NCBI GenBank assembly: GCA_964450865.1 | Contig: CAYVHB010000014.1 | Location: forward strand, 1 to 64,000 | Reading direction: 5' to 3' | DNA from: CAYVHB01 sp964450865 | GTDB taxonomy: Bacteria > Bacillota > Clostridia > Saccharofermentanales > UBA5734 | DNA: 64,000 nucleotides | Shown here: positions 16,665 through 24,441 of the stretch, piece by piece | How positions within the stretch are numbered: the stretch's first letter is position 1 | Layout of the letters: every line of letters starts with the position of its first letter | The notes under the pieces: generated by a model | What the model saw: the letters and a program-made list of their open reading frames with translations, nothing else | Databases searched by the model: none | What the model was told of the DNA's origin: nothing | Made by a program: the position numbers and the translations under genes

Positions 16665-17743
16665 TCCAGTTGAAGAATCTGGCCAAGTCGTTTGGTACTA
16701 ATGTCATTTTCCAGAACGTGAATTATGAGATCAAGAAAGGCGACGCCGTGGTCATTATTGGCCCGTCCGGCTGTGGCAAGAGCACCATGCTGCGCTGTAT
16801 CAATGGCCTGGAGAAGCCTACGGGCGGCGAGGTCTGGGTGAACAACCAGAACATCGCCGATCCGAAGGTGGCCATTGACAAGATTCGCAGCAAGATGGGG
16901 ATGGTTTACCAGTCCTTCAACTTGTTCAGCCACAAGAATGTCCTCGAGAACGTGATCGCCGCGCCCATGCTTGTCAATCGCCTGGGCCGCAAGGAAGCGA
17001 TTGCCGAGGCCATGCAATATCTGCGGCTGGTCGGAATGGAGAACCGCGCGTTTCATATGCCCAACCAGCTGTCCGGCGGTCAGAAACAGCGGGTGGCGAT
17101 TGCCCGTTGCCTGGCGATGCATCCGGAGGTCATTTTATTCGATGAGCCAACGTCCGCGCTCGATCCGACGATGGTCGACGAGGTGCTCGGCGTTATCCAG
17201 CGCCTGATCAAGGACAAGATGACCTGCGTGATTGTCACCCATGAGATGTCCTTTGCCCAGAAAGTAGCCACCCAGGTTATTTACCTGGATGACAGGGGCA
17301 TCTACGAAACGGGCACGGCCGAGCAGATCTTTGCCCGGCCGCAGCGGGAGAAGACCCAGGCGTTCATTCACAAGCTGCGGGTCTTTGAGCGGACGATTAC
17401 ACCGGTCAATGCTGACCTGTACAGTTTCATGACGGAGGTTCGCTCCTATTGCGCCCAATATGGCTTTACCAATCGCCAGCTTGATACAGTCAACCTGATT
17501 TATGAGGAGCTGATTTATCCGCTGGTTGCGGATCTGGCACGGAATAAGGCTATTATCTTCCGTTTGCGCTGCAATACGGCCGGGGAGATGATCGAGGTAA
17601 TATTGACCGATCCGCGGGCGGCCGGCGACTGGCTGACGGCCGAAGGGGTCGACGAGCTGGGCGTAAAAATTATCCGCAGCATGGCTAGGGAAATGGAATC
17701 GACGCTGAAAGACGGTGTGGCCGAGCTGCGGATGCTGCTGTAA
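16661..17743 (+). CDS. Polar-amino-acid ABC ATPase with C-terminal HATPase-like extension
   Basis: 360 residues. Residues 1-~240 are a GlnQ-type ATPase: Walker A GPSGCGKST (~34), signature LSGGQKQRV (~137), Walker B VILFDEPTS (~157), H-loop VTHEMSF. GlnQ proteins normally stop near 245. The extra ~115 residues (EVRSYCAQYGFTNRQLDTVN, LIYEELIYPLV, GEMIEVILTDPRAAGDWL, ELGVKIIRSMAREM..ST, AELRMLL) follow the order of an RsbW/HATPase_c_2 fold with degenerate N and G boxes. This suggests regulation by, or signalling to, the nearby STAS proteins. Overlaps the permease gene by 4 bp. Confidence 0.88.
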   Translation: MIQLKNLAKSFGTNVIFQNVNYEIKKGDAVVIIGPSGCGKSTMLRCINGLEKPTGGEVWVNNQNIADPKVAIDKIRSKMGMVYQSFNLFSHKNVLENVIAAPMLVNRLGRKEAIAEAMQYLRLVGMENRAFHMPNQLSGGQKQRVAIARCLAMHPEVILFDEPTSALDPTMVDEVLGVIQRLIKDKMTCVIVTHEMSFAQKVATQVIYLDDRGIYETGTAEQIFARPQREKTQAFIHKLRVFERTITPVNADLYSFMTEVRSYCAQYGFTNRQLDTVNLIYEELIYPLVADLARNKAIIFRLRCNTAGEMIEVILTDPRAAGDWLTAEGVDELGVKIIRSMAREMESTLKDGVAELRMLL

Positions 17744-17758
17744 GCTGGAAGTAAGCGG

Positions 17759-20092
17759 GTGAAAAAAGTGAAAACGCCGGCGAAATCAGATGTCCTGATT
17801 GTACGACTACTGTCCCGGACCGTATGCCTGGCCCTGGTCCTGGCCTTGCTGCTGGCCGCACCGCTGGCCCTCGGTGGCTGTGCCCTGCAGCCGGCGGCCA
17901 AAGTGACGCTGGGCAGTGTCTATGACATGAACGCTGACAATTATATTATTGGTGTGCCGCAGGGCGCGGCGTCGATGGTGGCCGTGGAAGCAGCCTTTCC
18001 CAAGGCCAGGATCGAGTATTTCCAGAGCAACCACGACGGTTACCTGGCCGTTCGCTCAGGCAAGATCGACGCTTATGCCTATGACAAGGATCAGATGACC
18101 TTTGCCGCCGCCAACCTCGGCGATGTGGAGCTGCTGGATGAGGTGATCCATTCCACCCCCGTGGTGGCGGGGATCAATCCCCAGCGGACTGATCTGGTGG
18201 ATCCGGTCAATGCCTTTATTGCCCAGATCAAGGCTGATGGCACTTATGCTGACATGTTCGACCGCTGGGTGACGAAAGCGACCGGGGTATTGCCCAGCAT
18301 CCCTGATCCGGCCAGTCCGGTCGGGACTTTGCGCGTCGGTACAGCCGGAACGGTTGAGCCTTTCAGCTACTATGACAAGAATCAGCAGCTTTGCGGCTTT
18401 GATATTGAGCTGATCCGGCGCCTGGCCCTGTTCATGAATGTGCGTGTTGAGCTGACCGCCCTGGATTTCGGGCCGATGCTGGCCGCCCTGGAGGCCGGCA
18501 AGCTTGACCTGGTTATTTCCAATCTGCACGATCAGCAGCAAGTCCGGGATATTGTCCTGCTGTCTGATCCGTATAATGTCTCGCGGACGGTGATGATGGT
18601 CAAAAAGGGCCGCTTCCAGCTGGCCGCCGGCATTCGCAGCATTGCCCAGCTGGCCGGCAAGCAAGTCGGGGTGCTGACCGGCAACATGCTCGACCAGATC
18701 CTGGCCAAGAGTGTGCCATCGGCCGTGCCGGTTTATTTCAATACCTATCCGGACCAGATCACGGCGATCAAGACTGGCCGCATTGACGCGATGATCCTGG
18801 ACACGCCGATTGCTGTCCTGTATGCCGCCAATTCCGAGGGCGTATCACTGGTCCAGGAAAAAATGCAGAGTGATGACTATGCCCTGGCCCTGAAGCTGGA
18901 GAACCAGGCGCTGTATGCCAAAGTCGACGCCGTTGTCGCGGCCCTGAAGGCTGACGGCACGCTGGACCAGATGGCGAAAAAATGGCTGGAAGGGCCAGCG
19001 GAGCAGAAAGTGCTGCCAGACCTGCCCCTGTCCGGCGCGAATGGCACCTTGCGCTTTGGCACCAGTTCCCTGACGGAGCCGTTTGCGTATCTCAATATCC
19101 AGAACCAGATCATCGGCTTCGATGTCGAACTGGCGCGGCGGATTGCCAGTGAGCTGGGCATGAACCTGGAAATTGTCGACATGGATTTCGCGGCCCTGAT
19201 CCCGGCCTTGCAGTCCGGCAAGGCCGACATGATTGGTTCCTGTATCACCGTTACCCCGGAACGGTCCAAAATGGTGCACTTTACCCCCAGTTACTACGCC
19301 GGCGGTATCTCGGCGATTGTGGCCGCCCCCTCTGCTGGCAATACCGGTAATGGTAACGGCCAGTCCGGCCCGGCTGGCTTGAGTTTTTACCAGCGCCTGA
19401 TCAATAGCTTCAACCGGACTTTTGTGATCGAGTCGCGCTATAAGCTGATCCTGCAGGGTCTGTGGGTGACGGTCCTGATCTCGGTTATGGCCGCGATCAT
19501 CGGTTCGATCCTTGGTTTCCTGCTCAGCCTGATGCGCCGCTCCCGCAACAAATGGGCTAGTATCCCGGCCCGGATCTACATCAAGGCCATGCAAGGCACG
19601 CCGATTGTCGTCCTGCTGCTGATTCTGTATTACATTATTTTCGGGAAAGTCAACATCAGTGCCATTGTCGTGGCCATTCTGGCTTTTGCCCTGAACCTGG
19701 CCGCCTATGCCGCGGAAATCATCCGTTCCGGGATCGAGGCGGTGGACCGGGGACAGATCGAGGCTGCCAGTGCCCTGGGCTTTACAAAACTCCAGGTTTT
19801 TACACGCATCACCTTTCCCCAGGCCGCCCGTTATATCCTGCCTGTTTTCAAGGGGGAATTGGTTACGACGATCAAGATGACTTCGGTGGTCGGGTATATA
19901 GCGATCCAGGACCTGACGAAAATGAGCGACATCATCCGCAGCCGGACCTATGAAGCGTTCTTCCCGCTGATTGCGACCGCGCTGATCTATTTCCTGGTGG
20001 CCGCTGCGCTGACATCGCTGCTGACCCGCCTGGAGTTCCGGATTGATCCGAAACGGCGCAAGCGGGCCATCAAGGGGGTGAGCAGCCGATGA
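17759..20092 (+). CDS. SBP-SBP-permease fusion lipoprotein of an amino-acid ABC transporter
   Basis: 777 residues. A lipoprotein-like signal ends LGGC (C41). Then come lobe-II-like (~57-170), lobe I (~188-285), lobe II (~286-415) and lobe I (~427-525) segments, a Gly/Asn/Ser linker (~527-545) and a GlnP-type permease (~551-770, with EAA loop QIEAASALGFTKLQVFTRITFPQA). Fused double-SBP permeases are known (GlnP of lactic acid bacteria), but there each SBP is in normal I-II-I order. Here the reading order is II-I-II-I. Lobe I signatures are GTLRVGT..VEPFSYYD and GTLRFGT..TEPFAYL. Starts at GTG with only a weak ribosome site. Overlaps the second ATPase gene by 4 bp. Confidence 0.9.
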   Translation: MKKVKTPAKSDVLIVRLLSRTVCLALVLALLLAAPLALGGCALQPAAKVTLGSVYDMNADNYIIGVPQGAASMVAVEAAFPKARIEYFQSNHDGYLAVRSGKIDAYAYDKDQMTFAAANLGDVELLDEVIHSTPVVAGINPQRTDLVDPVNAFIAQIKADGTYADMFDRWVTKATGVLPSIPDPASPVGTLRVGTAGTVEPFSYYDKNQQLCGFDIELIRRLALFMNVRVELTALDFGPMLAALEAGKLDLVISNLHDQQQVRDIVLLSDPYNVSRTVMMVKKGRFQLAAGIRSIAQLAGKQVGVLTGNMLDQILAKSVPSAVPVYFNTYPDQITAIKTGRIDAMILDTPIAVLYAANSEGVSLVQEKMQSDDYALALKLENQALYAKVDAVVAALKADGTLDQMAKKWLEGPAEQKVLPDLPLSGANGTLRFGTSSLTEPFAYLNIQNQIIGFDVELARRIASELGMNLEIVDMDFAALIPALQSGKADMIGSCITVTPERSKMVHFTPSYYAGGISAIVAAPSAGNTGNGNGQSGPAGLSFYQRLINSFNRTFVIESRYKLILQGLWVTVLISVMAAIIGSILGFLLSLMRRSRNKWASIPARIYIKAMQGTPIVVLLLILYYIIFGKVNISAIVVAILAFALNLAAYAAEIIRSGIEAVDRGQIEAASALGFTKLQVFTRITFPQAARYILPVFKGELVTTIKMTSVVGYIAIQDLTKMSDIIRSRTYEAFFPLIATALIYFLVAAALTSLLTRLEFRIDPKRRKRAIKGVSSR

Positions 20093-21255
20093 AGATCCAG
20101 GTATCCCATCTGGTCAAGCAGTTTGGTTCAAATGTTGTGCTCAAGGATGTGAATGTCGAGATCGGCCGTGGCGAGATTGTCTCGATCATTGGGCCGTCGG
20201 GGACCGGCAAAAGCACGCTGTTGCGCTGTATCAATCTGCTTGAGACGCCCTCAGGCGGTTCGATCCAGATTGATGGCGTCGATCTCCAGGCGCGCGGGAC
20301 CAATATCCATAAGCTGCGCCAGAAAATGGGCATGGTTTTCCAGTCGTTCAACCTCTTCGCCCATCTGATGGTGATTGAGAATATCATGCTCGGCCCGCTT
20401 GATCTGCTGAAAATGCCACCACAGACAGCCTATAATGAGGCGATGCAGCTGCTGGGCCAGGTTGGCCTGATCGACAAGGCCCTCGCCTATCCGGATGAGC
20501 TTTCCGGCGGCCAGAAGCAGCGGGTGGCCATCGCCCGGGCCCTGGCGATGCATCCGGAGATCATCCTGCTCGATGAGCCGACCAGCGCCCTGGATCCGAC
20601 GATGATTGGCGAGGTTCTGGCCGTGCTGCGCAATCTGGCCCGGGCCGGCCTGGCCATGATCATCGTTACCCATGAAATGAAATTTGCGGCAGAAATATCA
20701 ACACGGGTCCTGTACATGGACGAGGGAATTATCTACGAGGACGGACCGCCGGCCCAGATTTTCCAGCATCCGCAACGGGAGAAAACCCGGGCTTTTGTTA
20801 AGCGGATCAAGAGCTTTACGACGGAGATCCGCTCGCGGACCTTTGACTTTTACGGTCTTGTGTCCCAGATCGAGGACTTTGGCCGGCGCCAGATCCTGGA
20901 GCTGCACCAGATTCATGACATCCAGCTGGTCCTTGAGGAACTGGTTGTTTTGCAGCTGCTGCCGCACCAGACCGGGAGCGAGCCGTATGTCAAGATCAAT
21001 GTCAGTCACGTGGAAAGCAGCGGCGATATTGAGATCTCGCTGAATTATGGCGGACCGGCCTGGAATCCGCTGGCGTCCATGACGACTGAGCCGGCCGCCA
21101 GCCCAGCCGCCGCGGAGCCGGCCGCCAGCCCAGCCGCTGCGGAGCCTGGCGACGACCTGTCGCTACGGCTTTTGCGGCATAAGATCAAGACAGCCAGCTA
21201 TTCTTATGCTGAAGCCGACGGAATGAACACGCTGCTCATCCTGATCCGGGGCTGA
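20089..21255 (+). CDS. Second polar-amino-acid ABC ATPase with HATPase-like extension
   Basis: 388 residues. The GlnQ-type core has Walker A GPSGTGKST, signature LSGGQKQRV, Walker B ILLDEPTS and H-loop VTHEMKF. The ~145-residue extension resembles an RsbW/HATPase_c_2 domain more closely than the one in the first ATPase: IQLVLEELVVLQLLPHQ (N-box position), VKINVSHVESSGDIEISLNYGG (strands and D/G box), SLRLLRHKIKTASYSYAEADGMNTLLILI (C-terminal segment). A duplicated EPAASPAAA peptide sits where the ATP lid would be. The catalytic Asn is not evident. It probably serves the fused permease upstream, with which it overlaps. Confidence 0.88.
   Translation: MKIQVSHLVKQFGSNVVLKDVNVEIGRGEIVSIIGPSGTGKSTLLRCINLLETPSGGSIQIDGVDLQARGTNIHKLRQKMGMVFQSFNLFAHLMVIENIMLGPLDLLKMPPQTAYNEAMQLLGQVGLIDKALAYPDELSGGQKQRVAIARALAMHPEIILLDEPTSALDPTMIGEVLAVLRNLARAGLAMIIVTHEMKFAAEISTRVLYMDEGIIYEDGPPAQIFQHPQREKTRAFVKRIKSFTTEIRSRTFDFYGLVSQIEDFGRRQILELHQIHDIQLVLEELVVLQLLPHQTGSEPYVKINVSHVESSGDIEISLNYGGPAWNPLASMTTEPAASPAAAEPAASPAAAEPGDDLSLRLLRHKIKTASYSYAEADGMNTLLILIRG
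21088..21147 (+). repeat. 27-bp in-frame tandem duplication in the second ABC ATPase
   Basis: Two copies (21088-21114 and 21115-21141) encode EPAASPAAA twice. The insert falls in the predicted lid of the HATPase-like extension. Confidence 0.9.
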
Positions 21256-21313
21256 TCGGGCAAGAGAATATCCGGATCGGCCAGCCGGTACAAGCACCCT
21301 CCCTGGCCAGGCC

Positions 21314-22102
21314 TCACAGGCCGAGCAGGCGGCGGGCGTTGCCATCGAAAATGGCGGCCTTTTCCATGTCGGTCAGCGGCAAATGCCGAAGCAGGCGCTG
21401 TTCCAGGGCTGGTACGCTCCATGGTGCGTCACTGCCATACAGGATGCGGCCGACGCCGTGATTGCGGATGATGCGGGTAGCCAGTGGCAGGGGGATATTG
21501 GCAAAGCTATAGGACGTATCCAGGTAGACGGGCTTGCCGACGAGCTCGCGTTCGACTTCTTCCCAGAGCATGTAGCCGCCAAAATGGGCTGCAACGACCG
21601 GCGCGCCGGCAAAGCAGGGGAGAATCCGTGCCAGGGCCCGTGGCCGGGAACGGCCCGGGACATCGAATCCGATATCCAGTCCGGCGTGAAAGACCGTGAT
21701 GAAACCCATTTCGGCGATCAGCTGATAAATGGGCAGCATCGCCGGATCGTCGACCTCAAAATTCTGGTATTCGGGATGGAATTTGATCCCCTTGATGCCG
21801 GCTTCGCGCAACATATGCAATTGTTCGAGAATATTGGCTGACTGGGGATGAATGGAACCGAAGAAGAACAGATTATCCGTATTGTTCTCGATGGCGAAGC
21901 GATTGACGGACGTCTCCTGCCCGGGTCGGGTCGCGATAGAAAGGACAACACCAAAGTCAACACCGTCACGCTGCAACAGGTTCTTCAGCCCCTGGACCGT
22001 GCCATCAAAACACGACTCCATACCGCCGCTTTTATGAGAAAGCGTCGCCAGGGCGCGCTCAGCCAGCTGGTCAGGGAAAGCATGCAGGTGGAAATCGATC
22101 AT
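21314..22102 (-). CDS. Amidohydrolase_2-family TIM-barrel hydrolase/decarboxylase
   Basis: 262 residues beginning MIDFHLHAF (HxH metal motif), with IKFHPEYQNF, VFHAGLDIGF (His ligands), VVAAHFGG and the late metal-ligand region ILYGSDAPW. This is the full metal-dependent amidohydrolase_2 pattern. Members hydrolyse or decarboxylate small acids; the substrate is not deducible. AGGAGG precedes the ATG. It lies convergent to the ABC operon and divergent from a STAS gene, so a link to the transported compound is possible but speculative. Confidence 0.87.
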   Translation of the reverse strand: MIDFHLHAFPDQLAERALATLSHKSGGMESCFDGTVQGLKNLLQRDGVDFGVVLSIATRPGQETSVNRFAIENNTDNLFFFGSIHPQSANILEQLHMLREAGIKGIKFHPEYQNFEVDDPAMLPIYQLIAEMGFITVFHAGLDIGFDVPGRSRPRALARILPCFAGAPVVAAHFGGYMLWEEVERELVGKPVYLDTSYSFANIPLPLATRIIRNHGVGRILYGSDAPWSVPALEQRLLRHLPLTDMEKAAIFDGNARRLLGL

Positions 22103-22299
22103 AAGTGCCTCCTGGTATGGCCGGGTTCCATCGTCCTTGGGCTACAGGAACCGGGTCAAGATTTCAGAACAAGATTGAGAACAAGATTGATGGTCACGGC
22201 TGGCGCATGACAGGCGAACACGCTCAGCAGTCACGGCCTGAATAGATCAATATTCTAATCGTATCCGGTGCAAATGACAATGAATTCGCGAGGTTTGTT

Positions 22300-22620
22300 A
22301 TGGGTATTTTTTATCAGGTGACAGATGGCCTGGTCACGATATTTCTCGGCGAACGCCTGGATATGGCCCAGTCCGCTGAATTTGAAGCTGAATTGGATAC
22401 CTGCCTGCCCTTGGTTCGTCAGGGACTTTGCCTGGATTGCTCGCGTCTGGTATATTTGAGCAGTGCGGGCTTGCGGGTCATTTTGAAGGGAGCCCGGCTG
22501 ATGAAGGCTGCCAGTCAGCCCTACCAGATGACGCAAGTGCAAGACGATGTCTATAAGGTTCTGAACCTGTCCGGATTTACCCAGATCGTCAGGATCAGCC
22601 GGCAGACTCAAACCGATTGA
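22300..22620 (+). CDS. Second STAS-domain anti-anti-sigma factor
   Basis: 106 residues, one STAS domain. The phosphorylation loop LDCSRLVYLSSAGLRVILKGARL places a Ser pair where SpoIIAA is phosphorylated. Not closely similar to the STAS protein at 13710-14012 beyond family level. Ribosome site GAGG is 5 nt from the ATG. It lies ~140 bp upstream of the metallo-beta-lactamase/kinase-like gene in the same direction, a plausible partner pair. Confidence 0.88.
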   Translation: MGIFYQVTDGLVTIFLGERLDMAQSAEFEAELDTCLPLVRQGLCLDCSRLVYLSSAGLRVILKGARLMKAASQPYQMTQVQDDVYKVLNLSGFTQIVRISRQTQTD

Positions 22621-22758
22621 CGGATGGTGCGGCTGTGGCTGAAGAGACCGATACAGACACCGCCGGATTAATGATCAGGTATGGCCGGATCAATTTAATG
22701 ATCAGGTTGTATCTATTATAACAGCGGTTCACAGCAGCGATCATGGGTGAGGGGCTTT

Positions 22759-24396
22759 ATGCTGATTAACGAAAGCTGGCAGCCGGTTGCGGCGACAGAT
22801 GGCATCGAAATTTATCCATTCATCAGAAAACCCAATTTTTCCTGTTCCAATTCGTTTGTTTTATCGACGGATCAGTGGATCATTCTGATCGATCCGGGTG
22901 CCGATGCTGGCCAGATGAGTAAAATACGTCAGACTGTCAGCCAGGCCCTGGCGGCCCGGCCTCGTCCGGTCCTGGTCCTGCTGACCCATTGTCACGTCGA
23001 CCACTGGGTGGCCGCTTTTGCTGATCCGCTTTTTCGCCAGCTGGGCGAGGTCAGAATCGCCGCCCATCAGCAGGGTGCGGCTTATATCATGGATAAAAAC
23101 AAGGTCATGACCATGTCAGACCTGGCCGGCCTGCCGCTGCCGGACGCAATCGTTGATCTGCCATTGTTTGCCAGTCAGCCAGGTCCGCCCCATCGCCTGG
23201 CCCTGGCCATCGGCTCCCGGGATATTGCACTGATTGATCCCATGCCGGGACACAGCCCGGACAGTATATGTATCCAGATTGGCAACCTGCTTTTTGCCGG
23301 GGACTTCTTTTTCGCCCTTGATTATCTGATCGCCGGCCTCAATGGCTGGGATCGTGATGCCATGGGGCAATCCATCGAGCGGATGCAGGAGCTGGCCCGG
23401 CAAGATCAGATCGGACTATTCTGTACCGGCCACGGCAATCCCTTTCCAGCCGCCGATGCCAGGCTGATCCTGCAAAAAATGCAGCGGCAGATAACCCGGA
23501 TGCCGGTTTTACCCGAATTGAATATGCAGCATATCCGGACCTCGGCCGCCTATGCCGTGGAGATGATGAATGAGCTGCATGATACCATGGCGGTTATGAC
23601 CGGGCGGCTGTATGCCCTGAGTTATTATCTGGAGATGCTCGGTGAAGAGGTGCGTTCAGCGAAATACACCGCACAGCTTGATACAGCCGCCCTGGATGAT
23701 CTCGTGCAGACCTATCAGGAATTCGCCGAGCGTTACACCACTGGTGATCTGATCGATTTTCACCTGCTCAAAAAGGTTGGTCAGATCATCGCGAAAATGG
23801 AGCGTTTATTGTCAGGCCAGCAAGGGGAAAGCATCATCGATGCAAGGTTACTCCAGCGGCTCTCGTGGACATTTGGCGATTTTATCAAGGCAACCGGGGG
23901 TATGCCCCTGGAGGTTATCGGCGAGGATACCGATCTGGATAGCCTGGTGGCTGATCTGTTGCAATCACTGCAGAGAAAGGCCGATCCTGGGCAAATGATG
24001 GCCGCGCTGGACAGCGAGACACAGTTTGTGGATGGGCTGGTGAACCGGCTGGCTGACGCGACCCTATTCCGGAAAGTCAAGCTGGATTTTAAGGCGGCTG
24101 GCAGATTGCCCGCTGTCAACTTGCATCGGGCCCGGTTCCGCGATGCCCTGAGCGGCCTGCTCGAGGAAATCGCCGCGCTTGACACCCGCCGGATTGAGCT
24201 GCAAACCCGGATTGCCGACGGCACCCCGGCAGCAGTCTGGCTGACGGTGAGCAGCCCCGATGGTATGGATGAGGCCGCGCTCAATGCCCGGAAATGGCCG
24301 ATGTATCAACGCAAATTTGCCTTGCAGGGCATCAGCCTGACCCTTGAGCAAGGGCAAAACGGCCAGGTCATACACCTGGCCCTGCCAGTGAGCTGA
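22759..24396 (+). CDS. Metallo-beta-lactamase-fold hydrolase fused to a kinase-like C-terminal region
   Basis: 546 residues. Residues 1-~240 form an MBL fold with the complete metal site: H77-C-H79-V-D81-H82, H165, D182, H225. After a helical linker (~250-400, possibly a coiled-coil dimerisation region) the last ~110 residues (VNLHRARFRDALSGLLEEIAAL, VWLTVSSPDGMDEA, GQVIHLALPVS) resemble the skeleton of a histidine-kinase ATPase domain, badly degraded. Start set at ATG 22759 with AGGGG upstream; an in-frame GTG is at 22747. The MBL part could be a thioesterase or phosphodiesterase. The tail suggests a signalling role with the STAS neighbour. Confidence 0.78.
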   Translation: MLINESWQPVAATDGIEIYPFIRKPNFSCSNSFVLSTDQWIILIDPGADAGQMSKIRQTVSQALAARPRPVLVLLTHCHVDHWVAAFADPLFRQLGEVRIAAHQQGAAYIMDKNKVMTMSDLAGLPLPDAIVDLPLFASQPGPPHRLALAIGSRDIALIDPMPGHSPDSICIQIGNLLFAGDFFFALDYLIAGLNGWDRDAMGQSIERMQELARQDQIGLFCTGHGNPFPAADARLILQKMQRQITRMPVLPELNMQHIRTSAAYAVEMMNELHDTMAVMTGRLYALSYYLEMLGEEVRSAKYTAQLDTAALDDLVQTYQEFAERYTTGDLIDFHLLKKVGQIIAKMERLLSGQQGESIIDARLLQRLSWTFGDFIKATGGMPLEVIGEDTDLDSLVADLLQSLQRKADPGQMMAALDSETQFVDGLVNRLADATLFRKVKLDFKAAGRLPAVNLHRARFRDALSGLLEEIAALDTRRIELQTRIADGTPAAVWLTVSSPDGMDEAALNARKWPMYQRKFALQGISLTLEQGQNGQVIHLALPVS

Positions 24397-24441
24397 TTGT
24401 TCAAATTTCAGACAATATCACGTTTATCAATGACCGGTGTA

